Shown piece by piece: positions 35,201 to 43,602 of a DNA stretch of 64,000 bases. The position numbers and the translations under genes are program-made. Numbering within the stretch: position 1 is the first letter of the stretch; each line of letters starts with the position of its first letter. This stretch comes from JAAYZM01 sp964510785 (GTDB lineage Bacteria > Actinomycetota > Actinomycetes > Actinomycetales > Cellulomonadaceae). The stretch covers positions 1 to 64,000 of the forward strand of contig CAZECM010000008.1 of assembly GCA_964510785.1 (NCBI GenBank), written 5' to 3'. The notes beneath the pieces were generated by a model. It searched no databases. It saw only the letters and a list, made by a program, of their open reading frames with translations, and had not been told where the DNA came from.

Positions 35201-36393
35201 GCGGCGTCATTCAGTGAGTTGCGGGCGATCTGGATGCGCGACTCGGTCGTCTCGTAGCGCTGCGCGGCCTCGATGAGCAAGGCCGTGTTCTCGTCCCACG
35301 CCCGGTTGGCGAGGCCGATCTGGTCGGCGAGCAAGCCCTGTGCCGAGGCGAGCGACCCGACGGAGCGCTTGAGCCGCTGGTCGGTCAGGCCCAGGTCGGC
35401 GTAGATGCGCGTGGTCGACTCGCCGGCCTCGGAGATCCGACCCATGCCCTCGACGAACGACGTGACCGCGCCAGCGGCGTCCTCACGGAAGAGCCGCGAG
35501 AACTCCTCCACGGTCATCCCGGAGACCTTCGCGAAGGTCTCGAGCTTCTTGCCGCCGTCGATCACGGCGTCGTTCATCGTCGTGAAGAGCTTGGACACCG
35601 CGGTGCCGCCGGCCTCGGCCTCGACACCCACCGAGGACAGCGAGGACGCGACCGCGAACACGTTCGCCTCGGTGAGGCCGGCATCCTTGGCGGCGGCCGC
35701 GAGGCGCGAAGACAGCGCGACGATGTCCGCCTCGGTCGTCGCCGAGTTGTTGCCCAGGGCGACGATCGTGGAGCCGAGCCGGTCCGTGTCCGACGTCGCC
35801 GTGCCCATGATGTTCGAGAACTTCGCGAGCGCGGTGGCGGCGTCCTCGGCCGACAGGTTCGTCGTCTCGCCCAGGTCGAGCATGACGCGCGTGAACGCGG
35901 CGACGTCGTCGACGTGCACGCCGAGCTGGCCGGCGAGCTCGGCCACCGCGGCGATCTCGGTGTGCGTCGCCGGCAGTACCGATGTGAGTCGGCGCAGGTC
36001 CTTCTCGAGCTTGGACATCTGCGCCGACGTGCCGTCGACGGTCTTCGTCACCCCGGCCCACGCGGACTCCCACGACATCGCGGCCTTCGTGGAGAACGCG
36101 AGCGCCGCCAGGACCGCCGTCGAGCCCGCGACGAGGGCCTTGCCGGTCGCCTTGTAGGCGTCCTGCTTGCGCTTCTCCGCGGCCGCGACGGCGTCGGCGG
36201 CCGACTTCTGGCGGACCTCGTCCTCGCGCAGCGCCGAGCCGTGCGCGCCCTGCATCGCCCGCCACTTGCGATCCGCGATCTCCTGCTGGCGCAGCAGGTG
36301 CTTCGTGGCGAGGGTGACCTTCTCGGCGCCCTGCTCGTAGCGCGAGGGGTCGAGGCTGACGCGTACCGAGGGGTCGCGGACGGAGAGGCTCAT
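32215..36393 (-). CDS. Tail tape measure protein, 1392 aa
   Basis: Longest prophage gene, fixing tail length. The N-terminal part has the TP901-type core (GQLGVHVDDVAAFTRVMLDL, TTNLSAEDAATALAKFSN). Hydrophobic segments follow near residues 440-510. Long charged coiled coils occur near 905-1090. The motif GEYVVNAAATARN is repeated as GEFVVNAAATKVN in the C-terminal third, a mark of actinophage tape measures. It may also take part in DNA delivery. Confidence 0.93.
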   Translation of the reverse strand: MSLSVRDPSVRVSLDPSRYEQGAEKVTLATKHLLRQQEIADRKWRAMQGAHGSALREDEVRQKSAADAVAAAEKRKQDAYKATGKALVAGSTAVLAALAFSTKAAMSWESAWAGVTKTVDGTSAQMSKLEKDLRRLTSVLPATHTEIAAVAELAGQLGVHVDDVAAFTRVMLDLGETTNLSAEDAATALAKFSNIMGTATSDTDRLGSTIVALGNNSATTEADIVALSSRLAAAAKDAGLTEANVFAVASSLSSVGVEAEAGGTAVSKLFTTMNDAVIDGGKKLETFAKVSGMTVEEFSRLFREDAAGAVTSFVEGMGRISEAGESTTRIYADLGLTDQRLKRSVGSLASAQGLLADQIGLANRAWDENTALLIEAAQRYETTESRIQIARNSLNDAAITIGDSFLPAVADAADGVADLAQWFSNLDPAAQSALGKLAGIAATGGLLAGTFLLLAPRIGETYKLIRSLSTVAPRASAGLRGLGKAAGIAGAALGVIYLTDALTNLSDGAGRAIPGVAELTKLILDMDAAASTDMFASFKNIDDVTEALDAITGNGGITRKLDLWASKLDDVFGTTYVSSVHDSKAAFEAWDTALAQMVAAGHPEHAAEGLELLYSQVDQTKYSMDELREHLPGYAEALAAADVEQTTASESARELAESMGYTGEMSEEAAKALEAWRDMASGASAEFIDLQDAFDAVVEKNRELAEAAAAATESTEDSWEDFLGDFPVKVDDYIAELERQVAAQEEWEQNMLELAGRARKLPEELQGAAGDLLDELTALGPEGAAQVELFGKMSDAELAKVVTLFGNKGAEATEQFSAELEAIRNPVIEVDADLAGATADVERWITDLNGRRVAVTFEPARSSTSIGRASGGRLPGAPSSKDNMLIRAASGEYVVNAAATARNLSLLDAINSGADVLPGFASGGRVSWARGQTKSAREAYRDAAKELKDAQKAADAVRGSKDKSAREDARKRVERARKAESAARQELREAQARQERLSEAERELRVDVRRGDTVDRVSSGLSGAYSVIDEMLEASRNKDLSKKQRAALKDAARDAERNLTKLYAQAEKVEAKLADARDNVAQLAQIADGVSSALQGEQSLRSSIKAATEDEVETVQRTDGRGNVWHEQVTKKGTPASVTAADLVAGAQERAAKIRAFANKLKRLADMGASGVILQEIAMLGSEEGSLVADALLAGGPAQVNALNAAYEDLKKFSDAAGQYVTEGFHEGGLAAAEAFVVGLEQEQERINKVIAKAGKGMAEEFLDALGLKLDKKGNVVKKFAGGYIAGPGTSTSDSIAARLSNGEFVVNAAATKVNRQALEHINSGNTWPGQGPIIVQPTPVTVTTVLDAGSLARALDGAALTLLVDGQPVRGIVQAELADVARSVRYASTGG

Positions 36394-36419
36394 GGATCAC
36401 CTCCCCGCTACGTGTTGAT

Positions 36420-37234
36420 TCACGTGGGCCGGTTGAGCCGGATCTCTTTGAGGCACCGTTCGCACGTGCCGGCGGTGCCGGCGGCCATGCGCACGTGGGC
36501 GCCGCGAGCTTTCGCGTCCTCGGACTCGTCCGCGTGTGCGCGGGCGACGCAGCCGGCGCACACGTCGACGTGCGCGTGGCGGGGACCCTCGTCGGGGTGG
36601 GAGCCGCAGCTCGAGCACCTGCGCGCCTCGTAGGCCTGCCACTGCAAAGCCGCGTCCTGGGAGAGCTCACCCCACTGCAGGAACTCCTCCAGAGGGATGC
36701 CGCGCGGCCCGCAGTAGGCCATCCGCTGAGCGAGAAGAGCGTCGCGGCTCAGCCTTTTGGGAGCGCGGAGGACGGCGCTTTGAAGTTCAGCTCGAGGAGC
36801 TCGGTGTAGAGCACGTCGATCTCGCCCCACGCCCATGCGCCGGACCCGAGCTGCTCGACCCACCAGGCTTCGTCCTGCAGGTCCTCGTCGACCGCGCACG
36901 CGGCCGCGAGCGCCGGGGCGAGGGTGACGCGCACTAGCTCGCCGTCGGCGTTCGTGTGGGCGTCCTGCAGCGCCTCGAGCTCGACGGGCTCGAGGTTCTT
37001 GAACTCGACGGCCACGTAGAAGGCCTTGAGTGCCTGGCGAGCCTCCTCGAGGTCCTGCTCGGCGGCCAGGATCTCCTTGGGAGCCCGGTTCGTCACCTGA
37101 CGCATCGTCAGGACCCGCTCGAGCTCGGCAACGCGCGAACGTGCCGGCCCAGGATCGGAGACCTGGACCGGCACGGTCGTGGTGCGCGCGCGCTTCGCGG
37201 CGAGCTGCTCGCGCAGCGACAGCTTCTTGGCCAC
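36420..37234 (-). CDS. Tail assembly chaperone, frameshift product (GT-type), 271 aa
   Basis: A -1 shift at the heptamer at 36755-36761 joins 160 residues of the first chaperone to 111 further residues in the -1 frame. These contain two Cys-pair zinc-binding blocks (CSSCGSHPDE and VCAGC, then TCERC). Two overlapping tail chaperones before the tape measure gene, the longer made by frameshift, are conserved in siphoviruses. They guide tail tube polymerisation on the tape measure. Confidence 0.8.
36749..37234 (-). CDS. Tail assembly chaperone, unshifted product (G-type), 161 aa
   Basis: Begins with KKLSLREQLAAKRARTTTVPVQV and is rich in helices with a conserved acidic middle. It ends two codons after the slippery site. 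Position between major tail protein and tape measure supports the role. Confidence 0.8.
   Translation of the reverse strand: MAKKLSLREQLAAKRARTTTVPVQVSDPGPARSRVAELERVLTMRQVTNRAPKEILAAEQDLEEARQALKAFYVAVEFKNLEPVELEALQDAHTNADGELVRVTLAPALAAACAVDEDLQDEAWWVEQLGSGAWAWGEIDVLYTELLELNFKAPSSALPKG
36755..36761 (-). promoter_or_regulatory. Programmed -1 frameshift heptamer C-CCA-AAA
   Basis: In the zero frame the codons are CCA AAA GGC TGA, so the stop lies one codon after the heptamer. A -1 slip continues as AGG CTG AGC into the 111-residue extension. The heptamer fits X XXY YYZ exactly. Confidence 0.8.
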
Positions 37235-37236
37235 GG

Positions 37237-37725
37237 TCAGGCCGCGGCCGGGATCGCGACGTCCTCGGCGGGCGGCGCGGTGATCGTGAACCCGACGGTG
37301 AGCTGGGCGGCCGTCTCCCCGGTCGTGCGGACCTTGCCGAGCGAGTTGACCTCGATCGGGAAGATGTCCGATGGCTGGGTGGGGACGTCGCCGCCGTCCA
37401 TGAAGATGATGAAGCCCTTCGTGCCGCGCGGGAGCACGTCGCGGGCGTCGTCGCCGTCCTCGGAGGCGTACATCGTCAGGGACGAGTCCGAGGTCTGCAG
37501 GCGCCCGGCGATCTTCGACATGAACCGCGTGCCGAGGTCGGGGGTGTCGATCGAGCCGGCCGTGATGTCCCAGCCGGACAGGTCGGCGATCTCGTCGGTG
37601 ATGTCCGTCGAGGCGGTGATCTCCGCGCGCGACGCTCCGGTCTTGTAGTTGGCGAGGCTCGTCGCGAAGAAGACCTTGGAGATCTCCGGCGCGAAGAACC
37701 GCGTGCTCGTGGCGAGCTTGGCCAT
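37237..37725 (-). CDS. Major tail tube protein, 162 aa
   Basis: FFAPEISKVFFATSLANY, EIADLSGWDITAGSIDTPDLGTRF and a C-terminal VNSLGKVRTTGETAAQLTVGFTI give the compact beta-sandwich pattern of actinophage tail tube proteins. It lies directly upstream of the tail chaperones, 2 nt apart. Expected to polymerise into the tail tube. Confidence 0.85.
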   Translation of the reverse strand: MAKLATSTRFFAPEISKVFFATSLANYKTGASRAEITASTDITDEIADLSGWDITAGSIDTPDLGTRFMSKIAGRLQTSDSSLTMYASEDGDDARDVLPRGTKGFIIFMDGGDVPTQPSDIFPIEVNSLGKVRTTGETAAQLTVGFTITAPPAEDVAIPAAA

Positions 37726-37726
37726 G

Positions 37727-37990
37727 TCAGTTCTCCTTCACGGGGGCAGACGGCTCCACCTCGGAACCGTCGGGGCCGGTCGCGGGTGCGGCCGGAGTCT
37801 GGGTGTCCGCGCTCTGGGCCGGCGTCGTACGCGGCCGGGAGCGGGAGGTGCGGGAGCGGGAGGTGCGTGGGCGGTTGCCGGGCAGCCACCCCGAGCGCTT
37901 CCACGCGCGCACGGAGCGCGGGTGGACGTGCGAGACGACGTCGAGCTCGGGGTGGTAGATCGGTACGAGGGACGAGCGGGGGGCAGACAC
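37727..37990 (-). CDS. Hypothetical phage protein, 87 aa
   Basis: The N-terminal segment SSLVPIYHPELDVVSHV and VRAWKRSGWLPG resembles short head-tail-region proteins; the C-terminus is a low-complexity Arg/Ser/Thr/Pro stretch ending EVEPSAPVKEN. GTG 37990 begins the frame after the previous gene. No function assigned. Confidence 0.6.
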   Translation of the reverse strand: MSAPRSSLVPIYHPELDVVSHVHPRSVRAWKRSGWLPGNRPRTSRSRTSRSRPRTTPAQSADTQTPAAPATGPDGSEVEPSAPVKEN

Positions 37991-38028
37991 GAGCGCACCT
38001 CCTCGAGGTGGTGTTGCTGGGGGGTGGG

Positions 38029-38481
38029 TCAGGCCAGTCCGACGCGGCGGTTGACCTCTTCGACGATCTCCACCGCGGCGCGGCGGACGTCTTCGGCGCC
38101 GGCCTGGGCGGCCGGCAGGAGGAAGGGGCGCGCCTGCTCGTCGAACCAGTACCCGCGGTTGCCGAACAGGGGGTGCTTGAACCAGGACGAGAGGATCCCC
38201 TCGTACACGCGGGCGTGCGGGGCAGTCGAGAGCGACGCCCGGACTCGCACACCGGGGCGGCGCTGCGAGAACGACACCTCGAGCGAGAGCGACCGGGGGA
38301 TCCGCGAGGACCACATCGCCGCGCCGGCGGCGTCGTGCAGGATCCCTCGGGCGGCGTCACGCAGCTTCGGGCGCATCTCGCGCCGGAACTCCTTGGGGAT
38401 GCGTCCCAGGGCCCGGTAAAGCATGCGGATCTCGGTGTAGTCGATGCCCTCGCCGTACTCGCTGCCAGGCGGAGTGGTCAC
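38029..38481 (-). CDS. Head-tail connector/minor structural protein (HK97 gp10-like), 150 aa
   Basis: LGRIPKEFRREMRPKLRDAARGILHDA, then RASLSTAPHARVYEGI and a C-terminal helix (AAVEIVEEVNRRVGLA). Length and position between the completion protein and tail terminator genes match tail-connector proteins. GTG 38481 overlaps the previous stop by GTGA. Confidence 0.6.
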   Translation of the reverse strand: MTTPPGSEYGEGIDYTEIRMLYRALGRIPKEFRREMRPKLRDAARGILHDAAGAAMWSSRIPRSLSLEVSFSQRRPGVRVRASLSTAPHARVYEGILSSWFKHPLFGNRGYWFDEQARPFLLPAAQAGAEDVRRAAVEIVEEVNRRVGLA

Positions 38482-38936
38482 AGCGCGCTCGAGCAGACGA
38501 TCGAGTAGAGGACATTCACCGTGGCACCCTGCTCGTGCTGGATGGGGATCCACTCGAACTCGCGAGCGAACTCGGCACGGTCCCACGCGCCGGCGGCCAC
38601 GTGGTCGTCGCCGAGGGCAACCGCGAGCGCGGTGAGAAGGTCTACGGCACGTTCGCGGAGCGCGGCAAGGTTCGTGGTTCCGGAGGTGAGCGTGAGCAAG
38701 CACCGCACGGTGACGTCCTCGCGGTACCGGGGCTTGCCCATGCCAGGCAGGACAGTGGCGGTGGCCTCGTAGCCCGGGCGGTCGGGTCCGTCGGTGAGAC
38801 CGACGACGAAGGCCTCGTCCATGACCTCGCCGAGGTGCGGCCCGTCGAGGACCTGCAGGTCGGAGTGCTCCTTGTGGAGCTCGACGAGGCGGCCCACGAC
38901 CGCTCCGACGCGGGTCAGCCCGTTGCCGGACATCAC
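38478..38936 (-). CDS. Tail terminator-like protein, 152 aa
   Basis: RVGAVVGRLVELHKEHSDLQVL, VGLTDGPDRPGYEATATVLPG and an alpha/beta pattern fit the minor tail/terminator family found at this position in HK97-like phages. GTG 38936 overlaps the previous stop. Inferred from context. Confidence 0.55.
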   Translation of the reverse strand: MMSGNGLTRVGAVVGRLVELHKEHSDLQVLDGPHLGEVMDEAFVVGLTDGPDRPGYEATATVLPGMGKPRYREDVTVRCLLTLTSGTTNLAALRERAVDLLTALAVALGDDHVAAGAWDRAEFAREFEWIPIQHEQGATVNVLYSIVCSSAL

Positions 38937-39487
38937 ACCCCCAGGAGCTCGTAGGGGGCGAGGAGCTGCTGGGCTCGTCGCGGGAACGCGAAGCCCTGCA
39001 TCCTCGCCGCGCCGTCTGCGGCGTCAGCGGCCGCGGTGTAGGCGACGCCGCGCGACCCGCCGCCGGCGCGTCCGCGCTGGGTCTCCCACAGGTGCGCGGC
39101 GACGATCTTGATTGCCTGACGCACCGACGAGGTGCGCTCTGGTGCGGTGACCGTGACGGTCCAGGGGGCACGCCCCGAGACGGTGAGCGTGACGATCCCC
39201 GCGCGCAGGTTCGGTTCGATGGCCGTGGGGGCGATCTCTCGGCCGTCGGCGTCGACGACGGAGACGACCGAGGAGAGCCCCTTCAGTGGGAGCACGAGGG
39301 CGGGGCCCGGCTGGTGCACCACAAGCTCGACCTCGTCCGTGTCGAGGGGGCCGACCTTGAACTCCACCTGCTCGTGAGCGGACTCCACGACCTCGGTCAG
39401 CTTCTCGCCCGTAGCTTCGGGGTCGTTGGCGTCCATGCGGAGGAAGTCCGCCACTGCCGACACGGGGACGAGAAGCTGACCTGCCAT
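38933..39487 (-). CDS. Head-tail adaptor (head completion) protein, 184 aa
   Basis: N-terminal helices (VADFLRMDANDPEATGEKLTEVVESA) resemble gp6-like connector proteins. A beta-rich middle follows (VVSVVDADGREIAPT) and a C-terminal helix (VRQAIKIVAAHLW). It lies after the capsid gene in the usual connector place. Confidence 0.65.
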   Translation of the reverse strand: MAGQLLVPVSAVADFLRMDANDPEATGEKLTEVVESAHEQVEFKVGPLDTDEVELVVHQPGPALVLPLKGLSSVVSVVDADGREIAPTAIEPNLRAGIVTLTVSGRAPWTVTVTAPERTSSVRQAIKIVAAHLWETQRGRAGGGSRGVAYTAAADAADGAARMQGFAFPRRAQQLLAPYELLGV

Positions 39488-39489
39488 GC

Positions 39490-39831
39490 TCAGGCTCCGG
39501 GCTCGGGCGCGGCCGTCTGCTCGGGGTCCGTCGCGGGCGCGGGGTCCGTCGCGGGCGCGGGGTCGTCCGAGCTCTTCGCGAGCTGGTCCTTCGCCGAACC
39601 GCGGCGAGGCGCGGGCGCGGGAGCCGACTCCGGCGCGGGGGCGACGGTCTCGGGGGACTTCGGCTTGCCGATCGCCTTGAGCTGGGCGTCCACGGACTTC
39701 GCTCGATCGGTGAGACCGCGGGCGACGTACCCCGCCTTCTCGTTCTGCAGCGCCGCGTAGAGCTCGGCGTGCTCGCTGGCCTGCGCGGCCCTTCGACGCG
39801 CCGCAGCAGCCGTGTGTGTTGCCTTGGCCAT
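39490..39831 (-). CDS. Ala/Pro-rich phage protein, 113 aa
   Basis: Helical N-terminus (AAARRRAAQASEHAELYAALQNEKAGYVARGL) with an acidic-Pro tail repeating DPAPATDPAPATD. Located just after the major capsid gene; possibly a capsid decoration or assembly protein, not recognised. Confidence 0.5.
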   Translation of the reverse strand: MAKATHTAAAARRRAAQASEHAELYAALQNEKAGYVARGLTDRAKSVDAQLKAIGKPKSPETVAPAPESAPAPAPRRGSAKDQLAKSSDDPAPATDPAPATDPEQTAAPEPGA

Positions 39832-39868
39832 ATCTACTCCTCAGAGTCGAGTCGGGTGCGGGATGGAA

Positions 39869-39905
39869 CCGGCTGGGTGCCCGCCCGACGCGGGCACCCA
39901 GCCGG
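39869..39905 (-). terminator. Perfect 16-bp stem-loop after the capsid gene
   Basis: Stem 39869-39884 with 39890-39905, 5-nt loop, 7 nt beyond the capsid stop. It has no U tract and may reduce readthrough or protect the capsid mRNA end. Confidence 0.65.
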
Positions 39906-39912
39906 GTGAGGA

Positions 39913-41328
39913 TCAGAAGGTCGGCGCCTTGAGCCCGGTGCCGGTGATCTTCTGGTGGACCGCCTTCGGCGTGCCCTGGTCGTCGACCACGCGGTCGAAG
40001 CACGCGGCGTAGTACCCGTACACCACGAGGTCGATGCCGAGCTTCTTGGCCTGGGGCTGCTCGGCCCGGATGTACATCGGGGAGTTCGGGTCCTCCCACA
40101 GGTGGGCCTCCTGGCGGGCGACGGCCACGGCCACGTCCTCGTCCGGCGGCTCGGCCGAGCCGAGTGCGTTCGGGAGGTTGTTGTCCGTGACGACCGCACC
40201 GCCGTTGGGCAGGAACCCGCGCACGCCCGCCGGGTAGCCGGAGCCGGTCGAGGTGCCACCCGCGAGCGCGGGGAACCCCTGTGCGGCGATGAACGGCCAC
40301 TGGTCCGTGAGCTCGCCCTGCAGCCACTTCCAGCGCCGGCCGCGCATGAGGGTGAAGACCTCGTCCTCGTCGAGGTCCTGCAGGACGTCCTCGACGTTCG
40401 CTGCGGCAGCGAGGATCTTGCGGTAGAGCTCCGCCGCCGTCGGGGTCGCGTCGGTGTAGGTGACCAGGTTCGCCACCGCGAGCAGCCCCCACGTGGGGGC
40501 GTTGATGATCGTCGAGTCGAGGTTCACGTCGTACGCCTTGAGGAGGTCCTCGAAGACGATGTCCTCCGTGCCGAGCGACCGCTCCACCGACTGGCGGGAG
40601 ATGGTCTGAGAGCCGGCCGCGGTGCGGATCGGGACCGCGATCATCTCGTCCGCGTAGTCGTCCTCGGAGACCGCCGTGTTCTCGGTCGCCTGGTTGGCGA
40701 CCGACGTCTTGGCCGTCTGACGCGGGATGTACGCGGTCATCCCGGTCTCGGGGAGGTCGTGGTGGCGGCACTGGTCGGCGAGCTTGCGGCCCGGGCGACC
40801 CTTGGGCGCGTAGAGCTCGATGAGGTACTGCGGGACGACCAGGCCGGGCGCGCCACCGGTGCTCACGGCACGCTGCACGGTCTCGGCCCGCTCGACACGC
40901 TCCTCCGCCATGTGGCGGGAGAGACGCTCACGGGCGGAGAGGTCACCGACGAAGCTCGCGGCGACGTCGCGCAGGAAGGTCTGACCCTGCGGGTCGGACT
41001 CCCGGGTGTAGGTGCGGGGCTCGGTCCCGACCCTGGTGGTCGCCTCCCGGTTGGTGGGCGCGGGCGCACCCGACGGGCCGACGCGGGCCTGCAGGTCCGT
41101 GACCGCGGCGTCGGCACGCTGCTCGGCCTCGTAGCCCTCCAGCTGCGCGCGCAGTGCCTCGAGCTCGGCGTCGATCGACGCCTGCGACTGCCGCAGCGCC
41201 GCGACGGCGGTCTCGTCGACCTCGGGGAGTCCGCGGAGCCTCTCGAGCTCCGTGGCGTTGGTGTTGCGCTGGGCGATCCGGGCGTTGATCTGCTCCCGGA
41301 CCCGCGCGATGAGCTGCTCGAGCGTCAT
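39913..41328 (-). CDS. Major capsid protein, HK97 fold, 471 aa
   Basis: The N-terminal ~110 residues are a coiled-coil scaffold (LEALRAQLEGYEAEQRADAAV) of the delta-domain type, removed by the protease. The HK97 core follows (LIELYAPKGRPGRKLADQCR, VPIRTAAGSQTISRQSVERS, WPFIAAQGFPALAGGTSTGS, IDLVVYGYYAACFDRVVDD). It forms the head shell. Confidence 0.93.
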   Translation of the reverse strand: MTLEQLIARVREQINARIAQRNTNATELERLRGLPEVDETAVAALRQSQASIDAELEALRAQLEGYEAEQRADAAVTDLQARVGPSGAPAPTNREATTRVGTEPRTYTRESDPQGQTFLRDVAASFVGDLSARERLSRHMAEERVERAETVQRAVSTGGAPGLVVPQYLIELYAPKGRPGRKLADQCRHHDLPETGMTAYIPRQTAKTSVANQATENTAVSEDDYADEMIAVPIRTAAGSQTISRQSVERSLGTEDIVFEDLLKAYDVNLDSTIINAPTWGLLAVANLVTYTDATPTAAELYRKILAAAANVEDVLQDLDEDEVFTLMRGRRWKWLQGELTDQWPFIAAQGFPALAGGTSTGSGYPAGVRGFLPNGGAVVTDNNLPNALGSAEPPDEDVAVAVARQEAHLWEDPNSPMYIRAEQPQAKKLGIDLVVYGYYAACFDRVVDDQGTPKAVHQKITGTGLKAPTF

Positions 41329-41455
41329 CTCAGTACTCCGTTCTGCCCCGGAGGGCTATCGGTGATGGGGTGGGTCCCAGCAGCGACAGGCGGTACCCGG
41401 CCAGGCATGTGCGCGGCAGGCCCTTGCGCGACGCGTCGAGGGGGTTCGGTCCGGC

Positions 41456-42241
41456 TCAGACGAACGGGACCAGGCGCGTGTCGTCGATGGTGACGACGTC
41501 GCGCCCGTGCTTGAGGGGGGAAGGAGTGGGCTGCTCGTCGAACCGCGAGCGCAGCAGCTCGAAGGCGCGCTTGCCGGTGACCTCATCCATCGTGCGAACC
41601 AGGTCGAGGGTCTCGTCGGCGCGCAGCCCACCGGAGGTGTACGGGTTCGCGCCGTAGGCGACGATCGCCACGTCGCCGCGGTGGATGTCGTACTCCTCGA
41701 TGCGGTACTCGGTGTAGTCCGGGGACCACTGGCCCCGAACGATGCGGAACATGAAGCTCATCTCATCGATGAGGCCGGAGCGCAGCTTCGGGGCGATATA
41801 GGCGACGTCCTGGTCCTCACGGTCCAGGGCGGGCGCGTCGACGAGCAAGCCGGTCTCGTCCTCGGTGAGGGTGAGGGTGCCGGTCGAGGTGCGGGCGATG
41901 CGCCGCAGGGCTGCGTGCTGCAGGACCAGGGGCACGTCGAGGTCTACCTGGGTCAGCGACTTCGCGCCGGCGCCGGCGGAGACAATCTCGGTGTAGGGGC
42001 CCCAGAAGTCCCACATCTCGTAGCCCCGCTCGTACACCGTGGCGTAGCCGGAGAAGTGCAGCGGCCCGGAGCCGTCGTCGGACTCGCGCAGCTGCATGCG
42101 CGCGGCCGGGGCGGTCACCCAGGCACGCGAGGTCGCTTCGCGGGCGCAGCGGCGCTGGGACGGGCGGTCCGCGCGGGCGGCGACCGCGTCGGCGCGCTGC
42201 CGGCCGGCGGCCTCGATCTGCTCGAGCAGCTCAGGATCCAT
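41456..42241 (-). CDS. HK97-family prohead protease, 261 aa
   Basis: HFSGYATVYERGYEM, VPLVLQHAALRRIART with the conserved His, LRSGLIDEMSFMF with the likely nucleophile Ser, and VAIVAYGANPYT match the U35-type protease. It matures the capsid by removing the delta domain. It overlaps the portal gene by 11 nt; 127 nt separate it from the capsid gene, with no additional gene seen there. Confidence 0.9.
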   Translation of the reverse strand: MDPELLEQIEAAGRQRADAVAARADRPSQRRCAREATSRAWVTAPAARMQLRESDDGSGPLHFSGYATVYERGYEMWDFWGPYTEIVSAGAGAKSLTQVDLDVPLVLQHAALRRIARTSTGTLTLTEDETGLLVDAPALDREDQDVAYIAPKLRSGLIDEMSFMFRIVRGQWSPDYTEYRIEEYDIHRGDVAIVAYGANPYTSGGLRADETLDLVRTMDEVTGKRAFELLRSRFDEQPTPSPLKHGRDVVTIDDTRLVPFV

Positions 42242-43454
42242 CGTCGACCTCCAGGTCGTTGCGTCCGCGGCGGGACGGGGGGAAGAGGCGGTCGAACTGC
42301 GCGTAGTCGGCCTCGGTCAGCGGCTGCAGGTCGTCGTAGGCGCGGGCCTCGTCGGGGGTGCGGGTGCGGTGGCGGATCTGGAGGCCGAGCACCTCGGCGC
42401 GGGTCTTGGGGTCCATCGCGAGCACGGCGTCACGGTTGAGCTTGACGAAGCGTGCCCCGTGCTGGGTTGCGGACAGCGCGGTCTCGCGGCGCTTCACCGC
42501 CGAGCCGAGGTTCATCACCATCAGCTGGAGGTTGCGCTGGGTGATGTTCGCGTAGTTGATGGTCGAGCGGTCCACGTGGACGTCGACGAGGTCGGCCGGG
42601 ACGCCCATGAACCGGGTCAGCGCGAGGTCGGAGTACTCCATCTGCTCGATGAAGGCGGCCTCGGCGGCCTTGGCCGCCACCGGGGTGTACGTCCAGTCCT
42701 TGCCCGTGACGAACACGTCGCCCGTGGCCATCGCCGCCTTGAAGCGCGCCTTGGTGTCCTGGGTGTCGACGTCGGTGAGCCTCACCTCGGCGTTCTTGAG
42801 GATCGCGGAAGGCACGGTCCCGTTGGCGAACCAGTCGAGAGCGAACTGCTGGGCCGACATACCCGCCGTGAGGAACGTGGCCGCGTTGGCGATCGGGGAC
42901 AGACCGACCGGGACGCCGGCGATCGTGAACTGGCGCTCGTGCCAGATGTAGCGAGGCTCATGCTTCTCGCCGGCGATGCGGTACTCGAGGACCTGGCCGC
43001 CCTTGATCCGGATCGCCACGTCCTCGTCCTGCACGAGGTCGATGCGTGTGGGCAACCCGAACGCGTCGATCGCGCGGATCACCCCGACGGAGTTGCCGAC
43101 CCCGTCGAGGGACATCTGGGAGGAGTAGACCCACTCCTGCAGCGACATCGGGTGACCGTCGGCGATCTGCGACGGGGTCACCAGCAGGCGGGACGGGTCG
43201 ACCTGGACGTCGATGCCGGCCGCCGTCGACGGGCGGTACACGTCGGCGGGCATGAGCGAGATCAGGTCCGCGCGCAGACGCCGCGACGACCACACCACGG
43301 AGTGCTGCAGCGCCGCACGCCCGGTGACCGAGGGCCCCGACGCACGAGAGGGCACGCGCCCGTTCCAGGTCGTGGAGTCGGGCGCGGGGGAACGCCGAAG
43401 GAGGCTCACCGGCGCGCCCGCTTCCGCGCGGGCGAGAGCCGATCGAGCAGCCAT
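42231..43454 (-). CDS. Portal protein, HK97 family, 407 aa
   Basis: LISLMPADVYRPS, PMSLQEWVYSSQMSLDGVGN, GKDWTYTPVAAKAAEAAFIE and FMGVPADLVDVHVDRSTINYANI are typical portal blocks. It forms the dodecameric DNA channel and docks the terminase. ATG 43454 overlaps the preceding small membrane gene by 49 nt. Confidence 0.92.
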   Translation of the reverse strand: MAARSALARAEAGAPVSLLRRSPAPDSTTWNGRVPSRASGPSVTGRAALQHSVVWSSRRLRADLISLMPADVYRPSTAAGIDVQVDPSRLLVTPSQIADGHPMSLQEWVYSSQMSLDGVGNSVGVIRAIDAFGLPTRIDLVQDEDVAIRIKGGQVLEYRIAGEKHEPRYIWHERQFTIAGVPVGLSPIANAATFLTAGMSAQQFALDWFANGTVPSAILKNAEVRLTDVDTQDTKARFKAAMATGDVFVTGKDWTYTPVAAKAAEAAFIEQMEYSDLALTRFMGVPADLVDVHVDRSTINYANITQRNLQLMVMNLGSAVKRRETALSATQHGARFVKLNRDAVLAMDPKTRAEVLGLQIRHRTRTPDEARAYDDLQPLTEADYAQFDRLFPPSRRGRNDLEVDDGS

Positions 43455-43591
43455 GAGACGGCCAGGAGCCCCAGTCCCGCGACCGCGAGCGCGAGCGGCG
43501 CACCGACGAGGACCGCGGCGAGGGCCGTGGCGGCCGCCACCAGCAGCAGAAGCCCGACGAGGTCGAGGAGGGTGGTGATCAGCTCGTGCAC
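43406..43591 (-). CDS. Small two-helix membrane protein between terL and portal, 61 aa
   Basis: Two hydrophobic helices (about residues 5-25 and 28-46) and a basic C-terminus (SPARKRARR). GTG 43591 lies 11 nt after the terminase stop. Unusual within a head module. It may act at the membrane during infection or lysis; unknown. Confidence 0.55.
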   Translation of the reverse strand: MHELITTLLDLVGLLLLVAAATALAAVLVGAPLALAVAGLGLLAVSWLLDRLSPARKRARR

Positions 43592-43602
43592 GTCGCCTCC
43601 CG

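Noticed and set aside
38933..40771. A 612-codon minus-strand frame over capsid and connector genes
   Set aside because: Only the last 184 codons (from ATG 39487) look like a protein; the rest is out of frame with the capsid gene and lies over the 16-bp hairpin.
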